64,000 nucleotides of DNA from Collinsella sp. WCA1-178-WT-3 (M1) (GTDB taxonomy: Bacteria > Actinomycetota > Coriobacteriia > Coriobacteriales > Coriobacteriaceae), in NCBI RefSeq assembly GCF_009696325.1, contig NZ_VUME01000003.1:124001-188000 (forward strand), read 5' to 3'. This document shows positions 9,028-18,800 of this stretch, piece by piece; position 1 is the first letter of the stretch, and the number at the start of each line of letters is the position of its first letter. Position numbers and translations under genes: made by a program. The notes beneath the pieces were generated by a model. It was not told the DNA's origin. It did not search any database and saw nothing but the letters and a program-made list of their open reading frames with translations.

Positions 9028-9059
9028 GCCCCGCCGGGCCTTGGTAGGCGCGGCGGGGC
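9028..9059 (-). terminator. Terminator downstream of fhs
   Basis: GCCCCGCCG/CGGCGGGGC form a 9-bp stem; on the minus strand it is followed by a weak CTTTG tract. It lies 26 nt beyond the fhs stop. Confidence 0.6.
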
Positions 9060-9084
9060 GGGCTAGCGGCTATGAGCAGCAGGC

Positions 9085-10752
9085 TTAGAACAGGCCGGTG
9101 ATGTTGCCGTCGTTGTCGACGTCGATGTTCTCGGCCGCGGGAACCTTGGGCAGGCCCGGCATGGTCAGAACGCTGCCGGTCAGCGCGACCACAAAGTGGG
9201 CACCGGCGGAAACCTTGAGCTCGCGCACGGTGATGCGGAAGTTCTCGGGCGCGCCCAGAGCCTTGGCGTTATCGCTAAAGCTGTACTGGGTCTTGGCGAC
9301 ACACACCGGCAGGTTGCCAAAGCCGTTCTCGCGCAGCTCGGCGAGCTGGCGCTTGGCAGCCGGCGTAAAGTCGACGCCATCGGCGCGGTAGACCTTGGTG
9401 GCAACGGCCTCCAGGGCGTCGGCCACATCGGCACCGTCCTCGTAGGCAAACTTGAGCTCGCTCGGCTGCTCAATCAGGCGCATGACCTCATCAGCCAGGT
9501 CGAGCGCGCCCTCGCCGCCCTTGGCCCAAACCTCGGACAGCTTAACGTTGACGCCGAGCTTCTGGCACTCGGACTCGATGAGCGCAAGTTCGGCCTCGGT
9601 GTCCGTCGGGAAGCGGTTGATGGCGACCACGCAGGGAAGACCATAGACGTTCTGGATGTTGTCGACGTGGCGCAGCAGGTTGGGCATGCCGGCCTTAAGG
9701 GCCTCGAGGTTCTCCTCGTTGAGGTCGGCCTTGGCAACACCGCCGTTGTACTTAAGCGCGCGGGCAGTGGCGACGACCACGACAGCGCTGGGACGAACGC
9801 CCGTCATGCGGCACTTGATGTCCAGAAACTTCTCGGCACCAAGGTCGGCGCCAAAGCCGGCCTCGGTAATCGCGACGTCACCAAAACGCATGGCCATGCG
9901 GGTGGCCATGATGGAGTTGCAGCCGTGGGCGATATTGGCGAAGGGACCGCCGTGGACAAACGCGGGCGTGCCCTCGAGCGTCTGCACCAGGTTGGGCTTG
10001 AGCGCATCCTTAAGCAGCGCGGCCATGGCGCCCTGGGCCTTAAGGTCGCGGGCGCGGACGGGCTCGCCGGCATAGCTGTAGCCGACAACGATCTCGCCCA
10101 AGCGCTCCTTAAGATCGTTGATGCTCGTGGACAGGCACAGGATTGCCATGACCTCGGAGGCAACGGTGATATCGAAGCCGTCCTCGCGCGGCACGCCCTG
10201 AGCCTTGCCGCCAATGCCGTCGATAACATGGCGCAGTTGACGGTCGTTCATGTCGACGACGCGCTTCCAGGTGATGCGCTTAACATCGATGCCGAGCTGG
10301 TTGCCCTGCTGAATATGGTTGTCGAGCATGGCTGCCAGCAGGTTGTTGGCGGCACCGATAGCGTGGAAGTCACCGGTAAAGTGCAGGTTGATGTCCTCCA
10401 TGGGGATGACCTGGGCCCAGCCGCCGCCGGCGGCACCGCCCTTGACGCCAAAGACGGGGCCGAGCGAAGGCTCGCGCAGGGCAACGGCGCTCTTGACGCC
10501 GCGACGACGCAGACCGTCGGCCAGACCGATGGTCGTGGTGGTCTTGCCCTCGCCTGCAGGCGTGGGATTGATAGCGGTCACGAGGACAAGCTTGGCCTGG
10601 TGATCGGTCGGCTCGTTGAGCAGTGAATAGTCGACCTTTGCCTTGTCGAAGCCGTACGGAATCAGGTGCTTAACGTCGACGCCGGCGTTCTTGGCCACCT
10701 CGGTAATAGGCAGCGGCGTGACGGAACGTGCGATTTCGATGTCAGTAGGCAT
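9085..10752 (-). CDS. fhs: Formate-tetrahydrofolate ligase
   Basis: 555 residues, the usual length of the family. It makes 10-formyltetrahydrofolate from formate, THF and ATP in cytoplasmic one-carbon metabolism. The ATP-binding loop [18 protein letters not shown] is near residues 57-74. The family segments [29 protein letters not shown] and [13 protein letters not shown] are all present. I chose the ATG at 10752 (MPTDIEIA) because GAAAGGACCGCCC precedes it; an upstream in-frame start at 10827 lacks a site. The gene is a single unit with its own terminator. A -10-like TATGCT with an upstream TTTTAC lies about 40 nt before the start. Confidence 0.97.
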   Translation of the reverse strand: MPTDIEIARSVTPLPITEVAKNAGVDVKHLIPYGFDKAKVDYSLLNEPTDHQAKLVLVTAINPTPAGEGKTTTTIGLADGLRRRGVKSAVALREPSLGPVFGVKGGAAGGGWAQVIPMEDINLHFTGDFHAIGAANNLLAAMLDNHIQQGNQLGIDVKRITWKRVVDMNDRQLRHVIDGIGGKAQGVPREDGFDITVASEVMAILCLSTSINDLKERLGEIVVGYSYAGEPVRARDLKAQGAMAALLKDALKPNLVQTLEGTPAFVHGGPFANIAHGCNSIMATRMAMRFGDVAITEAGFGADLGAEKFLDIKCRMTGVRPSAVVVVATARALKYNGGVAKADLNEENLEALKAGMPNLLRHVDNIQNVYGLPCVVAINRFPTDTEAELALIESECQKLGVNVKLSEVWAKGGEGALDLADEVMRLIEQPSELKFAYEDGADVADALEAVATKVYRADGVDFTPAAKRQLAELRENGFGNLPVCVAKTQYSFSDNAKALGAPENFRITVRELKVSAGAHFVVALTGSVLTMPGLPKVPAAENIDVDNDGNITGLF

Positions 10753-10792
10753 GGGCGGTCCTTTCGTTACCGGATGAGAAAAAGACCAATTC

Positions 10793-10820
10793 AGCATAGC
10801 ACGGGCGCGCAATAGTAAAA
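10793..10820 (-). promoter_or_regulatory. Candidate fhs promoter
   Basis: On the minus strand TTTTAC (-35) and TATGCT (-10, with an upstream TG) are 16 bp apart. Confidence 0.4.
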
Positions 10821-10898
10821 CGCCCATAACCGATGAACGGCGATATGTTTATCCAATGCCCAGCGATAGCCTACAGATGCGCTAAAACAAGCCCATTC

Positions 10899-11966
10899 CT
10901 ACAGGGTCGGCTCGATACCCAAATGCTCGAATGTGCGCAGGGTTGCCTGACGGCCCTGCGGCGTACGAATCATCAACCCGCACTGCAGCAAATAGGGCTC
11001 GTAGACATCTTCGAGCGTACCCGGATCCTCGCCCACCGCGCTGGCAAGGGTCGTCAGGCCCACGGCACGGCCGGAGAACGTCTTGGCGAGCGTCTCCAAG
11101 ATGCGAATGTCCATCCAGTCCAGACCAAGCTCATCAATCTCAAAGAACTCGAGCGCCTGACGGCAGATATCAAGCTCAATAGGACCGTTGCCGCGCACCT
11201 GGGCGTAATCGCGCACGCGCTTGAGCAAGCGGTTGGCAAGACGTGGCGTGCCACGCGAGCGTGAGCCGATCTCGAGCGCGCTCGGATGGTCTATTGTCAC
11301 GCCCAAAATGGTTGCCGAGCGCGTCACAATCTGGGCAAGCTCCTCGACCGTGTAGTAGTCCAGGCGATACGAAATACCAAAGCGGTCGCGCAGCGGGCCG
11401 GTCAGCATACCCGAGCGGGTCGTTGCCGCCACCAGCGTAAACTTGGGGATATCCAGGCGAATCGAGCGCGCCGCCGGACCTTTGCCAATCACGATATCGA
11501 GCGCAAAGTCCTCCATCGCGGGATACAGGACTTCCTCGACCGAACGGTTGAGACGGTGGATCTCGTCGATAAACAGCACGTCACCCGGCTGTAAGTTGGT
11601 AAGGATGGCCGCCAGGTCGCCGGTGCGCGCGATGGCCGGGCCACTCGTCGTCTTAATCTGAGCGCCCAGCTCGTTAGCGATAACGGTGGCCAGCGTGGTC
11701 TTGCCCAGACCCGGAGGGCCCGAGAAGATCACGTGGTCGAGCGTCTCGCCACGGCTCTGCGCCGCCTCAATCAGCACGCGAAGGCTCTGCTTGATATGCT
11801 CCTGACCGCAGTAGTCGTCCAGGCGCTGGGGGCGCAGGGTACGGTCGACATCGAGGTCCTCGGGCGTTAGCTCCGAGCCCACCATGCGCTCGCCATGCGC
11901 CATGGATGCCGCCGGCGAGTTGCCGGGCGTCGCCCACAGGTCCTGAGAGTCATCGGCTTCCCACAT
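10899..11966 (-). CDS. ruvB: Holliday junction branch migration helicase RuvB
   Basis: 355-residue AAA+ motor that, with RuvA, drives branch migration of Holliday junctions in recombinational repair. Walker [14 protein letters not shown], Walker [10 protein letters not shown] and sensor 1 [11 protein letters not shown] are present, and the winged-helix domain is at the C-terminus. The ATG at 11966 overlaps the ruvA stop (TGATG), as ruvA does with ruvC; a GTG one codon earlier is possible. It is the last gene of a ruvC-ruvA-ruvB operon. Confidence 0.98.
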   Translation of the reverse strand: MWEADDSQDLWATPGNSPAASMAHGERMVGSELTPEDLDVDRTLRPQRLDDYCGQEHIKQSLRVLIEAAQSRGETLDHVIFSGPPGLGKTTLATVIANELGAQIKTTSGPAIARTGDLAAILTNLQPGDVLFIDEIHRLNRSVEEVLYPAMEDFALDIVIGKGPAARSIRLDIPKFTLVAATTRSGMLTGPLRDRFGISYRLDYYTVEELAQIVTRSATILGVTIDHPSALEIGSRSRGTPRLANRLLKRVRDYAQVRGNGPIELDICRQALEFFEIDELGLDWMDIRILETLAKTFSGRAVGLTTLASAVGEDPGTLEDVYEPYLLQCGLMIRTPQGRQATLRTFEHLGIEPTL

Positions 11967-12586
11967 CACGCATCCATTCCGAGTCGCTTAAGCGCCGCGC
12001 CGAGCAGATCCTCGACACGCATATCCTGCCCATCATACCCGCTCAGAGCGACATCGGCCTCCTGCGGGCTAAAGCCCATGGAAAGGAGCGCCGCGCGGGC
12101 ATCATCGATGGCCGAGGGAGCGGCAGCGGGCACGGGCATCGCAACCTGTCCGGGAATCACGTCGACCGGCACAAAGCCCTTATCCTTGGCAAAGGTACTC
12201 TTGAGCTCCAGAATGAGGCGCTGAGCTGTCTTTTTACCCACACCGGGTACCTTGGCCATGCCCTTGTCGTCCTCGGCCATCACCAGCGAATACAGCTGCC
12301 CCACGGTATAGGTGGAAAGCACGGCGAGCGCCAAGCGCGGGCCAACGCCCGAGACGGACACGAGCCGGTCGAACATTGTGCGCTCGTCCTTTGAGGAAAA
12401 TCCGAAAAGTGTCATGGCGTCCTCGCGCACCTGCATGCGCGTGTAGAGGCGGACCTCGCCGCCGGGCGTCGGTAACGTGGCCGCAGTGCTGCCCGAGATG
12501 CCGAGCTCAAAGCCAACGCCCGACACATCGACGACGGCAGAGCTCATCGTGGCCTCGACAAGCGTTCCGTGGAGCTGGGAGATCAT
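11966..12586 (-). CDS. ruvA: Holliday junction DNA helicase subunit RuvA
   Basis: 206 residues, normal length. RuvA binds four-way junctions as a tetramer and recruits RuvB. The N-terminal OB-fold starts [12 protein letters not shown]. The two helix-hairpin-helix motifs include [16 protein letters not shown] and [16 protein letters not shown]. The C-terminal RuvB-binding three-helix domain ends at RLGMDA. Start and stop each overlap the neighbours by one base, which indicates translational coupling. Confidence 0.98.
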   Translation of the reverse strand: MISQLHGTLVEATMSSAVVDVSGVGFELGISGSTAATLPTPGGEVRLYTRMQVREDAMTLFGFSSKDERTMFDRLVSVSGVGPRLALAVLSTYTVGQLYSLVMAEDDKGMAKVPGVGKKTAQRLILELKSTFAKDKGFVPVDVIPGQVAMPVPAAAPSAIDDARAALLSMGFSPQEADVALSGYDGQDMRVEDLLGAALKRLGMDA

Positions 12587-13107
12587 CAGTATCCGGTTCC
12601 TCTCTGTTGATAGAACTCGCCGCCGGTAAGCGCTCGGGTGCGGCTGAGGTTAACGTGACAGATGGCGCAGGCCAGGGCATCGGCGGCATGGTCGGGGTGC
12701 GGGTCGTGATCGAGCTGCGTAAGCGTACGCACCATGTAGGCGACCTGTCGCTTATCTGCGGCGCCGGTGCCCACAACAGCCTGCTTGATCTGCATAGGCG
12801 TGTATTCGCCAATCTCGAGCGCGCACTCCGAAAGCGCCACAAGCGCAGCACCGCGGGCATGCGCCGTGGGGATGGCCGAACGAACGTTAGCGCCAAAGTA
12901 GATGCTCTCGATAGCAGCGGTATCGGGACGATAGCGTTCGACAACGCCCTTGAGGTCGCGGGCGATATGCGACAGGCGCACCGCGAGCGGACTTCCAGCA
13001 CTGGTCTCGATGCAGCCATAGGCACGACAGCGAACCTCGCCACGTCGCTCCTCGATAATCCCCCACCCCGTATGGGCCAAACCAGGGTCGATACCCAAGA
13101 TAACCAA
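12586..13107 (-). CDS. ruvC: Holliday junction resolvase RuvC
   Basis: 173-residue endonuclease that cuts Holliday junctions symmetrically. The RNase H-like active site is visible: D7 in ILGIDPGLAHTGWG, the glutamate of AIESIYFGAN, and the aspartate of HAADALACAICH. It is the first gene of ruvCAB, with an SOS box 57 nt upstream. Confidence 0.98.
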   Translation of the reverse strand: MVILGIDPGLAHTGWGIIEERRGEVRCRAYGCIETSAGSPLAVRLSHIARDLKGVVERYRPDTAAIESIYFGANVRSAIPTAHARGAALVALSECALEIGEYTPMQIKQAVVGTGAADKRQVAYMVRTLTQLDHDPHPDHAADALACAICHVNLSRTRALTGGEFYQQRGTGY

Positions 13108-13163
13108 GCCAACCTCCCCTCGTCACAAGCGCAGCGCAAGGCAAGGCCCCGCGCACTATTCAC

Positions 13164-13175
13164 GAACGTCTGTTC
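13164..13175. promoter_or_regulatory. LexA (SOS) box upstream of ruvCAB
   Basis: GAACGTCTGTTC is a perfect GAAC-N4-GTTC, the LexA operator core of Gram-positive bacteria, sitting 57 nt before the ruvC start. It implies damage induction of the operon. Confidence 0.8.
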
Positions 13176-13244
13176 TAGAATAACACAACGGGGACACGAT
13201 GCTTAGTTGAAGTATCGGGGTTGGGAGCGAATCCTATTCCATAG

Positions 13245-15230
13245 TTAGTTTTGAGAGAAGAACGGGAACTGACGGGGATCCACCGGCGGATGTGGCATCG
13301 GCGTGCCCTGGGGCCCGCCCTGCGGTCCACCCTGGCCGCCCATCATCCTTTCGATAGCGTCCTGGACCTCGCCCTCGAACTTTTTCATTCCCTCGTGCAA
13401 ACGACGCTGACCGTCCTCAGAGCGCAGCTCCTCCATCTGCTCGGGCGAAATACCCAACAGCTCACCCAACAGACCCATCATCTCACCGCGCATGCGATCG
13501 CCCGTATCGCTATCGGCAAAGCGGCGCACTTCGGCGCGCGCCAGTGAATCAACCGTCATGCGCTCCTTGCCGTTGAGCCCCAAATCGGACCACGCAAGCA
13601 TGTACGGCCAAGCGCGCTCGGCAAACGAACGGGCCGAAACGATCGGCGCCGTCGGCAACATGCGACGGGCAGCCTCACCCTGTCGAACGAGCATCAGCAG
13701 CAGCGAGCAGGCCTCAGGCTTGCCAGCGGCCATCGGGATGTCGTCGAAAGATCGATTGCGGTCCACGTGCGCCTCGAGCGCGCCATCGACCTCACCCGGC
13801 TCAAGCCCGCCGAGCAGCTGTGCCGCGCGGTCGAGCATATCGACCGGACCGTCGAGCGTCGAGAGCGCCTGCGCCAGCACTCGCTCCATACAATCTTCCA
13901 CCGCGTTGAGCGTCACAAGCTCTTGGGGCACCACGGCAGACGTGCGGTTGCGCACGCGCGCCACAAACTCAAGCGTCGACAGGTACACATCGCCAAAGGG
14001 CGCAAAGTCGCCCTGGTAGCCGCCGGACAGTGCGGGCGCCGCTAGCGCGTACTCGGTCTTGGAGAGTGGGCTCAACGCCATGGCGCCCAGCTCGAGCGCT
14101 GTATCCTCGAGCATCAGGCCCAGCGCACGCGAGCGCAGACGCTCGGCATCGCCCGCCGACACGTCGCGATCGAGCACACGCGCCGCATCCGGTGCATCGC
14201 GCTCGACGGTGCGAATGTGCAGGCGCTCGGCAATCGCGCGGACGGCGGCACAGCGGGCAGCCTCGGCCTCTTCCTGAGCCGGCGTAAAGATACGGTTGCG
14301 CCCCAGCACAAGGCCAATCACATTACGCGGGCCCAGAGCGTCAACGGCAAGTGCCGCCAGCAGGGACGACGGCAAGTCACCCTCGAGTGCCACCACAGCA
14401 CGCGACGCGCCGCGAGCGCGGGCATTGTCGCGCACGGCGAGCACCAGCGCCTGCCACAGCCACTCCTCGGAACGAAACTCGGGCAGTTCGTGATCTTCCA
14501 GGGCATCGAGCATCACGCCGCGCTGAATCTCCTGAACCAGCAGGCTCTCCTCAAAACACGGCGCCTGGGCCACCACGCGACCGCAGTCGTCGAGCACAAA
14601 CGAACCGCCGGTATACACCGACTCGTCGTACGCACCGACCGGCGCCATGCAGGCAAACCACACGCTGCGCTTAGATGCGATCTTGCGGTAGGCACCGCTG
14701 CGAACGGCGGCGATGGCGGCAGTCTCGCGGTCGGTCATATCAAACGCGTTGAATTGGAAATACGCAATGAGGTCAACACCGGTCGGCAACATCTCGAGTT
14801 CGCGGTCCAAGTCAAAAATCACGGCGATGCGCACGCCGTCCACGTCGAACACCGGCGGCGCCCAGCGCGTGTCGTTGTTCTCGCCACGCTGCAGGGCAAT
14901 GCTCGATCGCGCCGGCACCACATGACCGTCCTTGAGCATCATGTAGTCGAGCAGCGGCTGGCCCTCAAACGAAACCGCCGCGGGCACGATGCAGATCATA
15001 TCGAGCTCTTGGATACGCTCGGCAACACCGGTCAGGCCTGTCAGCATGTCGTGCTCAAAGTCGGCAGTACCCACCAGACCGCCGGGCAGAGCACCCATAA
15101 AGAGCGGAGCCGGGACGCACAGCACGCGCGCCCCGCGCTCGTGGGCCAGACGAGCCTGGTCCTCGATGCGACCGCAAATGCCCTCAATATCACCCAGGCG
15201 CATATCGATCTGTGCAAGCGCGAGCTTCAT
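13245..15230 (-). CDS. NAD+ synthetase-like protein with lost active-site motifs
   Basis: 661 residues with the two-domain plan of glutamine-dependent NAD synthetase: an N-terminal nitrilase-like amidase (KLALAQIDMRLGDIEG to GGSFVLDDCGRVVAQAP) and a C-terminal ATP-pyrophosphatase fold (RAVVALEGDLPSSLLAALAV to GDFAPFGDVYLSTLEF). The ATP loop SGGxDS of the family appears as EGDLPSS. The amidase motif expected as ICED, which supplies the nucleophilic Cys, reads IFDLD. So neither half looks catalytically competent. The C-terminal tail is Gly/Pro/Gln-rich (GGQGGPQGGPQG). The ATG at 15230 is chosen for its AAAGGG site. It may be a regulatory or structural pseudoenzyme, or have a changed reaction. 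Confidence 0.75.
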   Translation of the reverse strand: MKLALAQIDMRLGDIEGICGRIEDQARLAHERGARVLCVPAPLFMGALPGGLVGTADFEHDMLTGLTGVAERIQELDMICIVPAAVSFEGQPLLDYMMLKDGHVVPARSSIALQRGENNDTRWAPPVFDVDGVRIAVIFDLDRELEMLPTGVDLIAYFQFNAFDMTDRETAAIAAVRSGAYRKIASKRSVWFACMAPVGAYDESVYTGGSFVLDDCGRVVAQAPCFEESLLVQEIQRGVMLDALEDHELPEFRSEEWLWQALVLAVRDNARARGASRAVVALEGDLPSSLLAALAVDALGPRNVIGLVLGRNRIFTPAQEEAEAARCAAVRAIAERLHIRTVERDAPDAARVLDRDVSAGDAERLRSRALGLMLEDTALELGAMALSPLSKTEYALAAPALSGGYQGDFAPFGDVYLSTLEFVARVRNRTSAVVPQELVTLNAVEDCMERVLAQALSTLDGPVDMLDRAAQLLGGLEPGEVDGALEAHVDRNRSFDDIPMAAGKPEACSLLLMLVRQGEAARRMLPTAPIVSARSFAERAWPYMLAWSDLGLNGKERMTVDSLARAEVRRFADSDTGDRMRGEMMGLLGELLGISPEQMEELRSEDGQRRLHEGMKKFEGEVQDAIERMMGGQGGPQGGPQGTPMPHPPVDPRQFPFFSQN

Positions 15231-15268
15231 GGCCCAGCCCTTTCCGTCGTAAACCATCAAAACCGTAG

Positions 15269-15302
15269 TAAAAGCGCCGGCCGCATAATGCAGCCGGCGC
15301 TT
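15269..15302 (-). terminator. Terminator downstream of superoxide reductase
   Basis: AAGCGCCGGC/GCCGGCGCTT form a perfect 10-bp stem (15272-15302) followed on the minus strand by a TTTT tract. Confidence 0.75.
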
Positions 15303-15347
15303 GCATGTGCATATGCTAGCTATGATACCCCGAGCGGGGGCGCGCTC

Positions 15348-15710
15348 CTAGAACGTCGCGGACCACAGCCCATGCAGGTTGCAGTAGGCATAGACGGTAC
15401 CGGTCTTGGAGCCGCCAGCGAAAAACGTCGCGGGCTTCATGCCGGGCTCAAGGTAATGGACCTCCAGGCGGCCCTCGGCCTCAAGCGCGATCCACTCGAT
15501 GTAGTGCTCGGGCAGCATGGGGTGCTCCGTCGAGCCCACGCGCGCACGAATGACGTGGCCGTCGCGCTCGATCTCGACAACAGGCACGTGCTTCTCGTGC
15601 GCCGCATCCTCGGTGTTTGCCGTCAGCTCCGTGCAGCCGGCAGGGGTCGCAACGTCGTCGCCAAGAGCGGCAACGAGCTTGCCGTCGGAGTCTTTAAAGA
15701 ATTTCGCCAT
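15348..15710 (-). CDS. Superoxide reductase (desulfoferrodoxin family)
   Basis: 120 residues. Superoxide reductase reduces superoxide to hydrogen peroxide without making oxygen, a defence typical of anaerobes. The mononuclear iron centre ligands are all visible: H41 in HEKHVP, H63 and H69 in EHPMLPEHYIEW, and C110 and H113 in YCNLHGLW; K40 is the usual active-site lysine. The N-terminal CxxC desulforedoxin domain of desulfoferrodoxins is absent, so this is closer to the neelaredoxin class. The ATG at 15710 has a strong AAAGGAGAACATC site, nearly the same as that of the rubredoxin gene at 63.7 kb, a likely electron donor (inference). Confidence 0.93.
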   Translation of the reverse strand: MAKFFKDSDGKLVAALGDDVATPAGCTELTANTEDAAHEKHVPVVEIERDGHVIRARVGSTEHPMLPEHYIEWIALEAEGRLEVHYLEPGMKPATFFAGGSKTGTVYAYCNLHGLWSATF

Positions 15711-15816
15711 GATGTTCTCCTTTGCTGATGTGCCAATGTTCTCGTTTGTTCTTATGCCCAAAGAGCGCCGAACCATCCATGGCATTGCAAATGAACACAT
15801 AACGGATGGGATAAAC

Positions 15817-15852
15817 GGTCGGGCCAGGACGAACCGGCGACCCGGCCCGACC
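15817..15852 (-). terminator. Terminator downstream of the SNF2 gene
   Basis: GGTCGGGCC (15817-15825) pairs with GGCCCGACC (15844-15852) around an 18-nt loop, followed on the minus strand by GTTTATC. Confidence 0.5.
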
Positions 15853-15875
15853 CGGCGGCCCCATCCCGCGTGCAG

Positions 15876-18800
15876 CTAGCGACCGTCGCCGCCGAGCAGC
15901 GCCAGAACGTCCTCGCGCGTGAACAGCGCCGACGAAATGCCATCGCCGCCGAGCACACTGTTGACCAGATCGCGCTTGGACTCCTGCATCTGCATGATGC
16001 GTTCCTCGATCGTGTCCTTGGCGATGAGCTTGTACACGGTCACGGTGTGCTGCTGGCCAATGCGGTGGGCGCGGTCGGTCGCCTGGTCCTGCGCCGCCAC
16101 GTTCCACCACGGGTCGTAGTGGATGACCACGTCGGCAGCCGTCAAATTAAGGCCCACGCCGCCCGCCTTGAGCGAAATCAAGAACACCGGCACCTCGCCC
16201 GCTTGGAACTGCGCAACCATCTTGGCGCGGCTCTCTTTAGACGATGCGCCCGTAAGCTTAAGGAAGGCGATATCCTCCTTGGCCAGGCGCTTGCCGATGA
16301 TATCGAGCATGCCCGTAAACTGGCTGAACAGCAAGATGCGATGACCGCCGTCGAGCGCGCCGTGGACGAGCTCCATACACGTATCGAGCTTGGCGCTTCC
16401 CGCCTTGTAGTCCGCGTAATGCAGATGAGGATCACAGCAGATCTGGCGCAGCTTGGTGAGCTCGGCAAGTACCTTGAGCTTATCTTTTTTGAACTCCCCG
16501 GCCTCGCGGTGCTGCACTTGCTGGGCAATGCGGTCCTGGTTGGCCAGGTAGAGCTTACGCTGCTCGCCGGTGAGCTGCGCCATCACCGTGTCCTCGATCT
16601 TCTCGGGCAGGTCGGCCACCACGTCTTCCTTGACGCGGCGCAGCACAAACGGCGACACGAGCGCCTGCAGGCGAGCGGCGCTGTCACCCTCGGCGTGCTC
16701 GACCGGGCTTTCGAAGCGCTTGGCAAACGACTCGCGCGTGCCGAGCAGGCCCGGCATCAAAAAGTCGAAGATGCTCCAGAGCTCGGACAGGCGGTTTTCG
16801 ATGGGCGTGCCCGTCAAGGCAAAGCGCACGCCGGCAGGCAGACGCTTGGCGGCGCGAGCCACCTGCGTGAGCGGGTTTTTAATGTACTGGGCTTCGTCCA
16901 GCACCACGCGGGCAAAGTCCTGCTCGACGTACTCGTCGATATCGCGGCGCATGAGGTCATACGACGTCACGACCACGTTATGCTCGGCCACGCCGGCTAT
17001 CTGCACGCGACGCTGGGCCTTGGCGCCCACGATGGCGCACACATCGAGCGACGGGGCAAAGCGCTCCAGCTCGGCGGTCCAGTTGTACACGAGCGATGCG
17101 GGACATACCACGAGCGTGGGCTTAGCGTCCCCCGCCTCCACGCGCGCCAGGATATGCGCGATCATCTGGAGCGTTTTGCCCAGGCCCATGTCGTCGGCCA
17201 AGATGCCACCAAGGCCCAAGTGTTCGAGCGAACCGAGCCACTGGTAGCCGTCGACCTGGTAGCCACGCAGCGTGGCCTTGAGCGCAGCGGGCACCGTAAA
17301 GTCCATCTTGCCGAGCGTATCCAGGCGCTCGACGGTGCGACGGAATGCAGCGTCGCGATCGGCTTCGAGCGCGGGCGTGCGCGCAAGCATGCTGTCGACA
17401 AAAAGGGTACTCGACGCGGGAAGCGACACGCCGTCGAGCAGGTCGACAGCATCGACCCCCAGATCCTCGGCAAGGCCAAACGCGGCGCGCGCTCCCTCGT
17501 CCAGGCGAATGATGTCGCCCGACGTGAGACGAGCAAACGTTTGGTGACGCTTGTAGGAATCGAGGTAGATGGCAAGGTCTGCCGCCGAAAGGCCGCTCGC
17601 GCCCAGTTCGACGTCGAGCAGGTTACTCTTGACGGTGGCGCGCACCGAAAGCTTGGGCGCAGGGCGGACAGAGATCTGGCGCAGACGGTCGCTGAGCATG
17701 ACCTCGCCCAGCTCGGACAGGGCAGACAGGCCCTCAGTGAGCAAGTGGAACAGGCTCTCGTCATCGCGTTCCTCAAACGCCAGGCCACCCTCGTAAAAGT
17801 CGAAATACAGAGCCGCCGTATCCATAACGCGAAACTCTGCCACCTCGTCGCGCGGCGGCACGCCCGGGCGCCGCTCTTCGAAGGGGCTGCCCGGAGCGCC
17901 CATGCTAAAGAGGTCTGCCGACCAATCGCCGTAGGTAACCGTAATTTTGCAGGTCACGAGCCCATCGTCGACGCCGATCGACATGGCAAAGCTTGGCTCG
18001 GGCGCCACGGTATCGAGCGCAGCGGGCGCGGTAAGGTCGGTGTAGTCGCGCAAGATAGGCAGCGCCATGCGGCAAAACTCACCCACCTGGTCGGCGGCGA
18101 TATGGACCGGTGTGCGGCAGGGCAACAAGTGCGATAGGAACGGCGCGGCATGTTGGGCAAACGCCGTGTCGGTACGGCGCGCGCGGCGCGTATCGACCAG
18201 ATAGGCGACGTCGCCCGAGACAAAGCAGTACGTATCGGCCGGAAGGCGCAAGTCGTAGCTACCCCCGGCTGCCGGCACAATCTTGGCAGCAATCAGCGGC
18301 GGGCGCTTAGCCGGGACTTCGCCCTCCCCTTCCGGCAACGGCTCGACTGTCACCTCGTAGGCGCGGTGCGTCGTCGTCCCCCGCGACCAAGCAGGTTCAA
18401 AGGACATGGTCCTGCCACGCAGCAGGTCCAACACGGACACGATGGAATACTCGGATACCGGCAGCTGACGCTCGGCGACAAAACCGCTGCGGGCAAAGTC
18501 GTACGATGCCGAGCGCGAGCTCGTAATATCGCCTAGGTAGGCGACCGTCATTGCAACAAAGTCGAGCAGCTTTGCCGACACATCATCGAAAGCCTCGGGC
18601 GCATGAAGGAACGTAAGCTTCTTGCCATAGGAGAACGTACCGCCGCGCGCATAGGCATCGGCCATGCCGTCGATATCCTTAACCACGTAGGACACCGAGC
18701 CGCAGCGGATGCGGAACTCGAGCGCCCAGCTAAAGCGATCGGCAAACAGCGGATGGTAGTACGGCACCAGCGAGGGCTCCAGCACTGCTTTGGGCGCATC

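Noticed and set aside
15711-15800. N-terminal 30-residue extension of superoxide reductase
   Set aside because: The strong AAAGGAG site sits just before the internal ATG at 15710, and the extension matches nothing expected.
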